Assembly: GCA_048594375.1 (NCBI GenBank)
Contig: JBMDXK010000018.1
Location: 186,001 to 250,000, forward strand
Length of the DNA stretch: 64,000 nt
Source: JBMDXK01 sp048594375
Lineage (GTDB): Bacteria; Pseudomonadota; Alphaproteobacteria; Rhizobiales; Methylopilaceae
Reading direction: 5' to 3'
Made by a program: the position numbers and the translations under genes. The notes under the pieces are model-generated. The model did not search any database and was not told the origin of the DNA. It saw only the letters and a list, made by a program, of their open reading frames with translations. Of this stretch, positions 8,523 through 17,008 are shown piece by piece; positions within the stretch are counted from its first letter, which is position 1, and each line of letters opens with the position of its first letter.

Positions 8523-9083
8523 TCAGGAGTGTCTATCATTTCCATATTGCGGTTTAAATGCAAGAGGAAAGGCTTCATTTATCGTGTGCCTCGTGTGGAA
8601 GGGATCACTATTTTCATTTCCTAAGTTTAACACCGATAACAATAAATCCAAAGCCATATGTACATTTGTGGCCTCAAGACGCGGCAAGGTGACGCCTAAT
8701 ACACAGGTTTTGCAAACATTCTCATGGGGAAACCGGTCAGGTTGCTTTCCAGAAGCAGAAATACCCGTAAGATCAAGAACCGCACCCAGTACGGCAGCTT
8801 CTTCATGGGCAATACGCACCAGACCAAGACCTCTAACCTCCATAAGGCCTTTAATGTTTTGTACAGGCCGCGCTGTAAGATAAGCGCCTTGAGGTGTTTC
8901 ATGACGATACACATGCACCTGATCGTCTGCCACCATTGCTGCAAAACGACGGTGTGCAGCGCAATGGTCAAGAATAAGACGCGCAAGATAGGACTTACCA
9001 GAGCCAGATTCTCCACGGATCAACAACCCGTGTGTTCCTACAAGAATACAACCGGCATGGAGAGTGACGGGATTTGGACTCAT
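8523..9083 (-). CDS. hprK: HPr kinase/phosphorylase, short alphaproteobacterial form
   Basis: HprK phosphorylates and dephosphorylates HPr at serine. The protein is 186 residues, lacking the N-terminal domain of Firmicute HprK, as is normal in alphaproteobacteria. Walker A is GESGSGKS near residues 24-31 and the HprK signature is GLMEVRGLGLVRI. The start overlaps the chvG stop by 4 nt (ATGA), implying coupling of the sensor kinase and the PTS regulator. Confidence 0.93.
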   Translation of the reverse strand: MSPNPVTLHAGCILVGTHGLLIRGESGSGKSYLARLILDHCAAHRRFAAMVADDQVHVYRHETPQGAYLTARPVQNIKGLMEVRGLGLVRIAHEEAAVLGAVLDLTGISASGKQPDRFPHENVCKTCVLGVTLPRLEATNVHMALDLLLSVLNLGNENSDPFHTRHTINEAFPLAFKPQYGNDRHS

Positions 9084-10834
9084 GGCAATGCGGGCAGTGT
9101 CACGGTGAATCGGGCTCCGGCAATTTTTGTGGCATCATCTTTGGCAAAGCGGTTTTCGGCTTTGATCTTGCCTTTATGGGCTTCAACAATCTGTTTTGAA
9201 ATGGAAAGACCAAGGCCGGAATTTTGTCCGAACCCATGCTCAGGACGATCCGTATAAAAACGTTCAAAGATACGTTCGAGTGCATCTTCACGAATACCGC
9301 ACCCTTCGTCCTCTACAATGATTTCCACGTCATTCTTGTTGCGGCGACAAGAAACAGTGATTGTACCGCCCTCCGGTGAAAAAGAACGTGCATTATCAAT
9401 GAGATTGACAATTACCTGTCCAAGGCGCGAATCATGCCCATGCACCAACAAAGAATTATGTTTGCGGGTGCTGATTTCAGGCACGTTAAGAACAATATTT
9501 ACAGAATCGTCCTGTTTTATCTCTTTTTGAATAGATATAATCGTGCTTAGCAACGTTACAAGATCTACAGTTCCTGCATCCTGTCGCTGCAGTTCAGCAT
9601 CTAAGCGTGAAGCATCTGCGATGTCGCTGATAAGACGATCCAATCGTTTGATGTCGTGCTGTATCACATTCATCAAACGCTCGCGGGAAGCTGCATTTTT
9701 CGCCAGAGGCATCGTTTCAATTGCCGAGCGCAGCGATGTTAGCGGATTTTTAAGTTCGTGCGCCACATCAGCAGCAAAACTTTCTATAGCCTCAATGCGC
9801 CTATAGAGCGCTTGTGTCAAATCATGCAACGCACGCGAAAGGTGGCCAATTTCATCGGATCGGCCACTGTAATCAGGCAATTCTGCACGCCCCTGATTGA
9901 TTTTAGAACGGGCAGTTTCCGCACCCAACGCAAGTCTGCGCATGGGGCCAGCAATTGTTCCCGCCAGCAAAACTGAAAGCACAAACATTACAATCGCGGC
10001 AACAATAAAGACACGCACAATTGCCATGCGCTCGGCACGCACGATTGCATCAATATCACCACCCTGTGTCGAAAGCAGCAAAGCACCGGTAACAGCCCGA
10101 AAGCGTTGAATAGGAACAGCAACAAAAACAATAATTTCACCTTGGCTGTTTGTGCGAACGTGTGTTCCGGCAGAACCTTGCAGTGCTTTTACAATTTCCG
10201 GGTAATTTTTGCCATTATTAGAGCTCAACTCTTCATAAACTGGAAGTTGCCCGGCAAGAAAAAAACCGCGAAACTGATCAAGTATCCATTCCAGCGGGCT
10301 GCGGCGCGGTGGCGTAGGAGATGGCAAATCAAACCGCACAATATCACCGCGCATGTAAAGACTGCGGGAATCAAGCAACAATTTGCCTTCACGGTCATAA
10401 ATGCGGGCTTGTGTGCGGGTGGGTGTCACAAGGCGCCGCAACACAGGTGCAACGCGCTCAGGGTTAATCGGAAAATCCAGTGATTGCAGTGTATCATCAC
10501 TCGGCCAAAGGCTTTCGCCCGCGCGCAAATCAAGCAAGCGTTTGGGATCTACCCACATGGTATTGGCATCAGAAGCACCGGAAGCAGCAACAGCGCCTGC
10601 AATAATTTCTCCCTGAATAAGCAAACTTTGTACGCGTGCATCAATCAAGCCCGCGCGAAACTGATTCATATAAAGCATGCCGGAGAGCAGAGTTACAAGA
10701 CCAGCAAGATTCAACACCACAATCCGGCGGGTAAGGCTGGAAACTCCCAAAGCCATAACTGAACGGCCAAAAATTTTGAAAACATTCCGCGGAAGCGGTT
10801 TTTCAGTCATGCTCATGTTACGTTCAGAACCCAT
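9080..10834 (-). CDS. chvG: ChvG/ExoS-like sensor histidine kinase
   Basis: A membrane sensor kinase of 584 residues: transmembrane segments at about 36-57 and 273-295 bracket a periplasmic domain; a HAMP domain follows; the HisKA phospho-acceptor is His359 in ADVAHELKNPLTSLR; the HATPase part has NLIDNARSFSPEGG and GLGLSISKQIVEAHKG. In alphaproteobacteria ChvG pairs with the response regulator ChvI, encoded just upstream, and is followed by hprK and the PTS genes. Here hprK and the PTS genes are in place but no response regulator precedes it; a GST gene lies there instead. The cognate regulator must be elsewhere or lost. Confidence 0.9.
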   Translation of the reverse strand: MGSERNMSMTEKPLPRNVFKIFGRSVMALGVSSLTRRIVVLNLAGLVTLLSGMLYMNQFRAGLIDARVQSLLIQGEIIAGAVAASGASDANTMWVDPKRLLDLRAGESLWPSDDTLQSLDFPINPERVAPVLRRLVTPTRTQARIYDREGKLLLDSRSLYMRGDIVRFDLPSPTPPRRSPLEWILDQFRGFFLAGQLPVYEELSSNNGKNYPEIVKALQGSAGTHVRTNSQGEIIVFVAVPIQRFRAVTGALLLSTQGGDIDAIVRAERMAIVRVFIVAAIVMFVLSVLLAGTIAGPMRRLALGAETARSKINQGRAELPDYSGRSDEIGHLSRALHDLTQALYRRIEAIESFAADVAHELKNPLTSLRSAIETMPLAKNAASRERLMNVIQHDIKRLDRLISDIADASRLDAELQRQDAGTVDLVTLLSTIISIQKEIKQDDSVNIVLNVPEISTRKHNSLLVHGHDSRLGQVIVNLIDNARSFSPEGGTITVSCRRNKNDVEIIVEDEGCGIREDALERIFERFYTDRPEHGFGQNSGLGLSISKQIVEAHKGKIKAENRFAKDDATKIAGARFTVTLPALP

Positions 10835-10867
10835 AGCCGTTTCTATCCTGCTTGAGAACCTATAAGT

Positions 10868-10884
10868 ATATATTCAATATATAT
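10868..10884. promoter_or_regulatory. AT-rich palindrome in the chvG upstream region
   Basis: TATATATT-C-AATATATA is a near-perfect 17-nt palindrome about 35 nt upstream of the chvG start codon. It could be an operator or part of an AT-rich promoter. Confidence 0.35.
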
Positions 10885-10935
10885 GGTTCACGGCCATCGT
10901 TACACCTTTTTTAAAAAGCGCGAAATGCTTCGCTA

Positions 10936-11628
10936 TTAGAAATCAAGGTTGTCATAATGCGCTGAAGGTGACATGCCCATCATGCGATCGGCAAGCAACG
11001 GACGAAATGATGGGCGTGATTTGATCCGCGCATACCATTCTTTTGCGGGTTGCTCGTCTTCCCAAGGAACATCACCCGTATAATCCACGCAGGAAAGATG
11101 TGCCGCAGCGGCAAGATCCGCATAGGTGAGCTCTTCGCCGCAAATCCAGTTACGCTGCCGCACCAGATGGCTGATGTAACGTAAATGATAACGCACATTG
11201 GAGCGTGCAGCGCGGATAGTTGCGGGATCAGGCGAACCACCCCCAAGACCCGTTGGAATAAAGCGTTTATAGACTTTTTCTTCCAACAATAGCCCCGATA
11301 CTTCCGCATAAAATTTTTGGTTAAACCACGCCAGAATACGGCGTACTTCCACCCTTTCGCCTGGATTTTCAGGGAAGAGGCGGCGGTTGCTCATAGCAAG
11401 ACCACGGGTTTCATCAATGTATTCGCCAATAATATCAGCACCCGGCACCGCAAAATTATGCTTTTCAACAAATACGGGCGTGGTACAGGCAGGATTAAGC
11501 ATTAAAAAAGCTTCACGGCGTTCCCATACTTTTTCTTCAATAAGTTCAGCCTCTATACCCATTTCAGCAAAAACTAGACGGATATAACGTGAAAGAGGAC
11601 AAAGAGGATAATGATACAGCGTTGCCAT
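10936..11628 (-). CDS. glutathione S-transferase family protein
   Basis: A 230-residue GST-fold protein. The N-terminal thioredoxin-like half (MATLYHYPLCPLSRYIRLVFAE..., with NPACTTPVFVE and ADIIGEYIDE as the glutathione-binding cis-Pro and SNAIL-like blocks) is followed by an all-helical half with CGEELTYADLAAAAHLS. The start is set at 11628 because the thioredoxin fold begins there; the frame is open 50 codons upstream but without family sequence. Substrate unknown. It occupies the spot upstream of chvG where chvI is usual in relatives. Confidence 0.9.
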   Translation of the reverse strand: MATLYHYPLCPLSRYIRLVFAEMGIEAELIEEKVWERREAFLMLNPACTTPVFVEKHNFAVPGADIIGEYIDETRGLAMSNRRLFPENPGERVEVRRILAWFNQKFYAEVSGLLLEEKVYKRFIPTGLGGGSPDPATIRAARSNVRYHLRYISHLVRQRNWICGEELTYADLAAAAHLSCVDYTGDVPWEDEQPAKEWYARIKSRPSFRPLLADRMMGMSPSAHYDNLDF

Positions 11629-11758
11629 GGGCTCACATTGCAAAAAATTGATTGAAAAATGAAAAGTATGACGCAAAAGGAAGCGCGTGATTAAAATACT
11701 TATACGGCCTCTATAAGGCATAATCGTTAAAAACCTGACATAGTTCCGTAGTTTTTCT

Positions 11759-11791
11759 CCCTCTTGTTTTGAAAACAAGGTTAAAGAGGGT
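11759..11791. promoter_or_regulatory. nested inverted repeat upstream of uppP
   Basis: CTTGTTTT-G-AAAACAAG is a 17-nt palindrome lying inside a wider CCCTCTT...AAGAGGG repeat, between the divergent GST and uppP genes. It could be an operator or an RNA hairpin in the uppP leader. Confidence 0.45.
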
Positions 11792-11847
11792 TAAACAAAA
11801 CGGTGCTGCCGATTCGGGTTGCGTATTTTTGCATGAAGAGGGGTTTA

Positions 11848-12645
11848 ATGGATTATATCAGTGCCGCTATTTTAGGAATTGTTGAAGGGCTAACCGAATT
11901 TATTCCTGTGTCTTCCACCGGACACCTATTACTTCTCGGCCATTTTATTGGATTTGAATCCAAAGAAAAAACATTCGAGGTGCTGATCCAGCTTGGTGCC
12001 ATTATGGCTATTCTTTCCGTATATGCGCAGCGGTTGCTGAAAGTGACCAGAGCCTTGCCCCATGATCCAGCAGCGCGTAATTTTGTTGTCGGGATTGTTC
12101 TGGCATTTTTACCTGCGGCAATTATCGGGATGCTGGCGCATGATTTCATCAAGACAATCTTGTTTGAGAGTCCTTTTACAATTTGTATTGCGCTTATTCT
12201 TGGAGGGATTGTTCTTTTGGTGGTTGATCGCTTGCCGTTGGAACCGCGCAAATTCGATGCGATGCACTATCCATGGCTGATGTGCCTTATCATTGGCTTT
12301 GCACAATGTCTGGCCATGATACCCGGTGTTTCACGTTCCGGCTCCACCATTGTCGCCGCACTCTTGCTCGGCGCAAACAAGCGTTCGGCTGCGGAGTTTT
12401 CATTCTTTCTGGCAATGCCTACCATGGTTGGTGCGTTTTCGCTGGATCTATTCCGAAACTACAAAGCATTCTCTGCAGATGATATAACAATCATTGCTAT
12501 CGGGTTTGTGTTTGCCTTCATCACAGCCGTATTTGTCGTACGTGGATTGCTACACTATGTGAGCAAACACGGGTTTGCTCTGTTTGGCTGGTGGCGCATT
12601 ATGGTGGGCGTGGCCGGCCTTATCGGTCTTGCGCTTGTAGGGTAA
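11848..12645 (+). CDS. uppP: undecaprenyl-diphosphatase UppP (BacA)
   Basis: UppP dephosphorylates undecaprenyl pyrophosphate at the membrane to recycle the lipid carrier for peptidoglycan; overproduction gives bacitracin resistance. Motifs are GIVEGLTEFIPVSSTGHLLL at the N-terminus and PGVSRSGSTIVAALLLG, the two active-site loops. Several hydrophobic helices follow, in keeping with a polytopic protein of 265 residues. The start is ATG 11848 with GAGGGG 5-6 nt upstream; the frame extends further 5' without family sequence. It is convergent with engB. Confidence 0.96.
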   Translation: MDYISAAILGIVEGLTEFIPVSSTGHLLLLGHFIGFESKEKTFEVLIQLGAIMAILSVYAQRLLKVTRALPHDPAARNFVVGIVLAFLPAAIIGMLAHDFIKTILFESPFTICIALILGGIVLLVVDRLPLEPRKFDAMHYPWLMCLIIGFAQCLAMIPGVSRSGSTIVAALLLGANKRSAAEFSFFLAMPTMVGAFSLDLFRNYKAFSADDITIIAIGFVFAFITAVFVVRGLLHYVSKHGFALFGWWRIMVGVAGLIGLALVG

Positions 12646-12655
12646 AGGGAAGCAG

Positions 12656-12675
12656 TGCAGACATTTAAATCTGCA
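12656..12675. terminator. weak inverted repeat between uppP and engB
   Basis: TGCAGA and TCTGCA flank an AT loop, overlapping the end of engB. With no clear U-run on either strand it is at best a weak bidirectional terminator. Confidence 0.3.
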
Positions 12676-13360
12676 TTGCACCCACTTCCACCATTAAATT
12701 TATGACAGCTGCGCGGGCTTGCGGAATGCCATCAAGATCACGCGAGGATGTTGCCAGCACTCTTGGGTGAGCCGCAGGATGCTTTTTCAGGGCTTCTTCG
12801 GTCTCTTTTATACGTTTTTCCAGCTCGCCTTTTTTAAGCTGATCTGTTTTGGTCAAAATGATCTGGAACGATACAGCATTAGCATTCAGCGTTTTAAAAA
12901 TGGGCTCATCCGCTTCTTTTATGCCATGACGTGAATCAATCATGATAAAAACACGGGATAGATTTGCGCGACCTTTAAGATAATTATGAATAAGGTGCGT
13001 CCATGCCCGTACTTTTGGTTCAGGCGCTTTGGCAAAACCGTAGCCAGGCATATCCACAATAGTGAGTTTTTCACCGAGCCGGAAAAAATTCAGCTCCTGC
13101 GTGCGTCCAGGAGTATTGGAGACTTTCGCCAGCGTTTTGCGTCCGGTAAGGGCATTCACAAGGCTGGATTTTCCTGCGTTTGAACGCCCGACAAAAGCAA
13201 TTTCCACCCCCTGCATCGGCGGGAGTTGGTCAACTTTTACGGCACCCATCAGGAACGACCATTCTCCGGCAAAGAGAACACGTCCAGCTTCTTCAAGGCG
13301 GGCTTGCTTGCCGGTTTCTTCAGGTGATGGACTTTGAATTTCTGATATTTTTATTGTCAT
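12665..13360 (-). CDS. engB: ribosome biogenesis GTP-binding protein EngB (YsxC/YihA)
   Basis: EngB is an essential small GTPase for 50S assembly. G1 is GRSNAGKSS, G3 is DMPGYGFA, G4 is TKTDQL, and the conserved EINFVGRSN-like strand is present. At 231 residues it has a slightly long N-terminal tail. It is the last backbone gene before the island; in many alphaproteobacteria it would be followed by other housekeeping genes rather than by mobile DNA. Confidence 0.95.
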   Translation of the reverse strand: MTIKISEIQSPSPEETGKQARLEEAGRVLFAGEWSFLMGAVKVDQLPPMQGVEIAFVGRSNAGKSSLVNALTGRKTLAKVSNTPGRTQELNFFRLGEKLTIVDMPGYGFAKAPEPKVRAWTHLIHNYLKGRANLSRVFIMIDSRHGIKEADEPIFKTLNANAVSFQIILTKTDQLKKGELEKRIKETEEALKKHPAAHPRVLATSSRDLDGIPQARAAVINLMVEVGAMQI

Positions 13361-13404
13361 AAATATTCTTGTGGCCGTTAACAGTCATTACGTCAATCTT
13401 TTTT

Positions 13405-13428
13405 GATGGTAACCCCCCCTGGAATTAA
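13405..13428. repeat. possible IS end motif, left copy
   Basis: GGTAACCCCCCCTGGAATTAAG lies just upstream of an IS3-type orfA remnant. A close match (GGTAATCCACCCTGGAATTAAG) lies near 53120. The position relative to the transposase fragment fits a terminal inverted repeat of the same insertion sequence. Confidence 0.4.
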
Positions 13429-13478
13429 GTGGTTTTAAAAGTAGAATTTTCTCGTGCTTTATGATCGAGGAGATTTTG

Positions 13479-13676
13479 ATGAAGATGAGCAGATTTACCG
13501 AACCGTAAATACCTGCAATCCTGCGTCAGGCAGAGGGCGGCGCTCCCCTTTCGCAGTTGTGCCGGGAACACGGAATGAGCAACGTATCCTTTTATAACTG
13601 GCGCTCCCGATACGGCGGCATGGATGCATCAATGATTAGCCAGATGAAGGCTCTGGAGGACGAGAACGGCGACTAA
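13479..13676 (+). pseudogene. IS3-family (IS407-like) OrfA transposase remnant
   Basis: The frame begins MKMSRFTEP and then has a stop at codon 10. It continues with ILRQAEGGAPLSQLCREHGM, SFYNWRSRYGGMDAS and KALEDENGD before a second stop. This is the helix-turn-helix OrfA of IS3/IS407-type elements (typically about 88 residues, RFTEEQI-type start, GMDVSDAKRLKALEDEN-type end), broken by a nonsense codon and truncated before the leucine zipper. No orfB is nearby. It sits between engB and the left island repeat. GAGGAG lies 6 nt before the ATG. Confidence 0.8.
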
Positions 13677-13716
13677 AAAAGATGTATCCGAATTTCACCA
13701 TTTTCATATCAATCAC

Positions 13717-13805
13717 TCACCCCATTTGAGCCAGCAAAAACATATTATTAGGTGTCAGCCCCTTTTGTAATTCTTCCGCTGTATGGGCATCGTCTGCAAG
13801 CGTAC
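13717..13805 (-). pseudogene. possible gene C-terminus remnant
   Basis: On the minus strand an open stretch reads TLADDAHTAEELQKGLTPNN then MFLLAQMG and a stop, which looks like a protein C-terminus. It is closed upstream by a stop within a few codons. No family is recognised; it may be debris of a gene cut by island insertion. Confidence 0.25.
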
Positions 13806-13816
13806 ATAAACAATAC

Positions 13817-14016
13817 CGCAATCAGAAGAACCGAAGTGCGGAATAGGCCAACAGAGAAAAGGGCATAATCAGCCCGAAAATGCGGCACACTAACCGCAGT
13901 GCTGAGAAACAGACCTGATTTTATAAGCGGAAAAAGATCAAATATTCCACATGCTTAGATCAAAGCCTAAGCAAGAAAATTCTAACATATTGATATGAAA
14001 GGGAAATTGGCGGTGG
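13817..14016. repeat. left ~200-bp direct repeat of the island
   Basis: This stretch aligns along its whole length with 58281-58481. Long identical blocks include GAACCGAAGTGCG, GGCCAACAGAGAAAAGG, GAGAAACAGACCTGATTTTA and, at the end, TGGCGG. The right copy runs straight into the 3' end of the tRNA-Ser gene. Between the two copies lies the whole accessory region, so they are read as island boundaries. Confidence 0.8.
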
Positions 14017-14219
14017 AGGAAGTATGCACCGCTTTCGTCTCCGGATCAATTTCGCTGTTTTGAGGCCAAATAATAGGGTTTTTGGCAGAGTAACAGCGAA
14101 GATTCCGCTCGCTTTGTGCCAAGAACCAAGCAAAGCTGTCCATTCCAGGCGAAATAGCTATTTTTCAAGAACAGCGAATTTAATTCAAGCGAACAGTGCC
14201 GTAAGGCGCTTAACAGCGA

Positions 14220-15398
14220 TCACCGGTCGCTATAAGTCCAAGTCGTGACCTTGGATACCGAATCCCAGATACGCTCAGCGCCCTTATTAAGCGGATTGCG
14301 GGATACCAATTGCTGCTCCGCCCATGTCATCCATTCAGCCATGGTTTTGTCGCCAGCCTGCTGTGCCTCATCCACTGACAGTTGCTTCAATGCGGCAATG
14401 AAACCACTGGCGACTTCGGCCTCTTTCCATTGATGAGCCATTTCCATGAAACGCCTCCAGCGGTGATTTTCAAGTTTCTGACGTTGTTCCTCCTCATAGC
14501 GCCGATTGGCCTCGATCTGTCGCTGCCGCTCATCTTCTTTACGCTGCTTCGTTTTCTCAACCAATAGCGGCACCGATGCCAGAATGGTCGCCACAATATC
14601 TGCAAGCAGCGCCTCCATCGGTCGCTCGGGCGATTCAATCCATTCCCGCTGCAGCTTATTTGGTAAGCCAGTCTTAATCGAAAAGACCAGATTCCCGGTG
14701 GGCATGAGATCGCATTTGGTGTCCTTTTTCTCATTCCACGAATATTTCTTCTCCTGGGCAGTCAGCGGTCGATGCACCTGTTTCAGCTTTTCTCTCAGAT
14801 TGAACTCAATCTTTTCTTCCTGAAACTCGACCAGCAACGCGCGATGCTCGTCTTCTTTCACCTGGCCGCCTTTGGCTTCCAGCGCCTTGAATAGCCCGTG
14901 CAGAATGCGATGCATGCGCTTATCGACATCCGTCAGTTCTTCGGGTTTCCATAGGTTGCGCATGAACGGATCACGATCTTTGCGATAGCGCTCCCAGCGT
15001 TCCTCATATTCACGCAGCCATTTGCCGATGACGGGATGCGGCTTCACCAGCTTTTCCGGTACGGGAATCTCGGGATTCTTGGCCAGTGCTATCGCTACGG
15101 CCTCTTTCACCTCCGGTGGCATAACCTCCTGCGGTAGAGTCGGACGGATATAAGTGCCCGAGGGCGTATCTTCTTTCTGCGGTGGCAGGCGGTAGGTGGC
15201 GACCTTCTGACCGGCCGCTTTCTTCGCCCAATAGCCGCGCGGCGGATACGGCACATCCAGCTTATCGCAGATTTTGCGGAGGCCGTTATCCGACAGGCCA
15301 TAATCTTTAGCCAGCTGTAACATGGGTGTTGCCCATACCTGTTTGTATAGCTCTTCGCGTGTGACGAGCTTCTCCTTTCGGGTGAGTATGTAATTCAT
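14220..15398 (-). CDS. conserved HTH-like hypothetical protein
   Basis: A 392-residue protein. The N-terminal 60 residues (VTREELYKQVWATPM, LAKDYGLSDNGLRKICDKLD, VPYPPRGYWAK) resemble a helix-turn-helix seen at the start of many uncharacterised bacterial proteins. The remainder is charged and helical, with a likely coiled coil near residues 295-335 (many E, R, Q, K). No catalytic motif was recognised. It is the leftmost gene of element 1, divergent from the methyltransferase, and starts about 290 nt from it. A DNA-binding accessory or regulator of the element is plausible but unproved. Confidence 0.6.
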   Translation of the reverse strand: MNYILTRKEKLVTREELYKQVWATPMLQLAKDYGLSDNGLRKICDKLDVPYPPRGYWAKKAAGQKVATYRLPPQKEDTPSGTYIRPTLPQEVMPPEVKEAVAIALAKNPEIPVPEKLVKPHPVIGKWLREYEERWERYRKDRDPFMRNLWKPEELTDVDKRMHRILHGLFKALEAKGGQVKEDEHRALLVEFQEEKIEFNLREKLKQVHRPLTAQEKKYSWNEKKDTKCDLMPTGNLVFSIKTGLPNKLQREWIESPERPMEALLADIVATILASVPLLVEKTKQRKEDERQRQIEANRRYEEEQRQKLENHRWRRFMEMAHQWKEAEVASGFIAALKQLSVDEAQQAGDKTMAEWMTWAEQQLVSRNPLNKGAERIWDSVSKVTTWTYSDR

Positions 15399-15624
15399 GC
15401 TGCCTCCGTAGTTGTCTTTTCAGTTGGCTTTTCTATCGCGCTGGAATCCTTGCTTTTTTCAATCATATCGGCTATGTTGATTGCAGCCTAGATGGAATGT
15501 TGGTGTGGATGCATGGGCAACACATCATGCCATTGCAGAATGGGGTAGCCGGCATGGGTCGGTCCCATTTCGAAAAGCCGCACGACCTCCCATGGGGGCA
15601 GGCGTGGTTCTTGGAAAGTTTTTT

Positions 15625-15683
15625 CCGGAGCTGCGTCTGAGTGAGTAGCTCCGGTTAACCACGTTAACCTCATATGGAGCTAC
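15625..15683 (+). promoter_or_regulatory. switch-like leader with ribosome-binding site in a hairpin arm
   Basis: Three arms can pair in two exclusive ways. Arm 1 CCGGAGCT (15625-15632) pairs with arm 2 AGCTCCGG (15647-15654). Arm 2, as GTAGCTCC (15645-15652), also pairs with arm 3 GGAGCTAC (15676-15683), which contains the GGAG for the ATG at 15686. Next to arm 2 an inner stem GGTTAAC-CAC-GTTAACC (15653-15669) extends the second fold. Forming arm 2-3 would hide the ribosome-binding site; arm 1-2 would free it. A leader with the same plan but other sequence precedes 29802. Confidence 0.65.
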
Positions 15684-15685
15684 CA

Positions 15686-17008
15686 ATGACAAAACTCTCA
15701 ATTCTCTATCAACCGATTGATACGCTCAAGCCACGGGCCAATAATCCCCGTACCCATTCGCCGAAACAGGTTGCGCAACTCGTGCGCTGCATGAAGCGCT
15801 ACGGCTTCACCAACCCCGTACTGGTGGATGATGTGGGTGGCATCATTGCCGGTCATGGTCGTGTATTGGCCGCCAAAGAGCTGGGCATAACCGAAGTGCC
15901 GACTGTTCGCCTGTCCGGGATGTCCGAAGCGGAAATCCGCGCCTATGTGATCGCCGATAACAAGCTCGCCGAGAATGCCGGCTGGGATGAAAAGCTGCTG
16001 GGCCTGGAGCTGCAGTATCTTTCCGAATTGGATATCGACTTCGATGTCAGCATCACTGGCTTTGAGCTGCCGGAGATTGATGCCTTTATCGATAAGCTCT
16101 CGCTTGGTGATAAGGAAGATCCGGCAGATGCACCGATGGAGCTGATGCCTGAGCAGGCTGTCACCCGGCCGGGCGATATCTGGCGTATCGGTAATCATCG
16201 CCTGATCTGCGGGGATTCGACCAAGGAAGAGACCTATCAGCTTCTGCTCGGCGATGAACGTGCGCAGATGGTATTCTGCGACCCACCTTACAATGTGGCC
16301 ATCAACGGCAATGTCAGCGGCCTGGGTAAAATCCAGCACCGCGAGTTCGCCATGGCCGTAGGAGAAATGACGGAAGATGAGTTCACCGTTTTTCTGATCA
16401 CCGTATTCACTCTTCTGGCCAGGTACTCGGTCAATGGGTCGATCCATTATCAGTGCATGGATTTTCGTCATATGATTGAGATGCTGACGGCCGGTAATGC
16501 CGCCTACACCGAGTTCAAGAATCTGTGCGTCTGGGTGAAGAATAACGGTGGCATGGGTGCGCTCTATCGCTCACGGCATGAGCTGGTCTTCGTGTTTAAA
16601 TCCGGCACGGAACCCCACATCAACAATGTCGAGCTGGGCAAGCATGGACGCTACCGCACTAATGTGTGGGAATATGCCGGCGTGAACAGCTTCGGCGCCA
16701 ATCGCCAGGATCTGGAGCTGCACCCGACCGTGAAGCCTACCAAGCTGGTGGCGGACGCCATCCTGGATTGTTCGGAGCGTAAGGCCATTGTGCTGGATGC
16801 CTTTGCCGGCTCCGGCACTACGCTGGTGGCCGCGCAGAAGACCGGCCGTCGTGGTTACGGCATCGAGATCGATCCGCTCTATTGCGATGTTATCATACGC
16901 CGTATGCAGAAGCTCTTTAAGCTGGAAGCCGTACTTGAGAGCACCGGCAAGCGCTTTGATGAAGTGGCGGCCGAGCGTGCCATCCAGCCTGAAAAGGAGG
17001 ATGCGTAA
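15686..17008 (+). CDS. ParB-domain DNA methyltransferase (element 1)
   Basis: A 440-residue fusion. Residues about 1-95 form a ParB/sulfiredoxin-like domain (ANNPRTHSPKQV, GFTNPVLVDD, IIAGHGRVLAAKELGI, EIRAYVIADNKLAENAGWD). The rest is a beta-class N6/N4 DNA methyltransferase with DPPY at 199-202 and the AdoMet motif FAGSGT at 373-378. Such fusions occur in prophages and integrative elements and may mark element DNA or silence host restriction. The start is ATG 15686, with GGAG at 15676-15679; the ATG at 15674 overlaps that site. The next gene begins inside its stop codon. A homologue lies at 54164-55564. Confidence 0.92.
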   Translation: MTKLSILYQPIDTLKPRANNPRTHSPKQVAQLVRCMKRYGFTNPVLVDDVGGIIAGHGRVLAAKELGITEVPTVRLSGMSEAEIRAYVIADNKLAENAGWDEKLLGLELQYLSELDIDFDVSITGFELPEIDAFIDKLSLGDKEDPADAPMELMPEQAVTRPGDIWRIGNHRLICGDSTKEETYQLLLGDERAQMVFCDPPYNVAINGNVSGLGKIQHREFAMAVGEMTEDEFTVFLITVFTLLARYSVNGSIHYQCMDFRHMIEMLTAGNAAYTEFKNLCVWVKNNGGMGALYRSRHELVFVFKSGTEPHINNVELGKHGRYRTNVWEYAGVNSFGANRQDLELHPTVKPTKLVADAILDCSERKAIVLDAFAGSGTTLVAAQKTGRRGYGIEIDPLYCDVIIRRMQKLFKLEAVLESTGKRFDEVAAERAIQPEKEDA

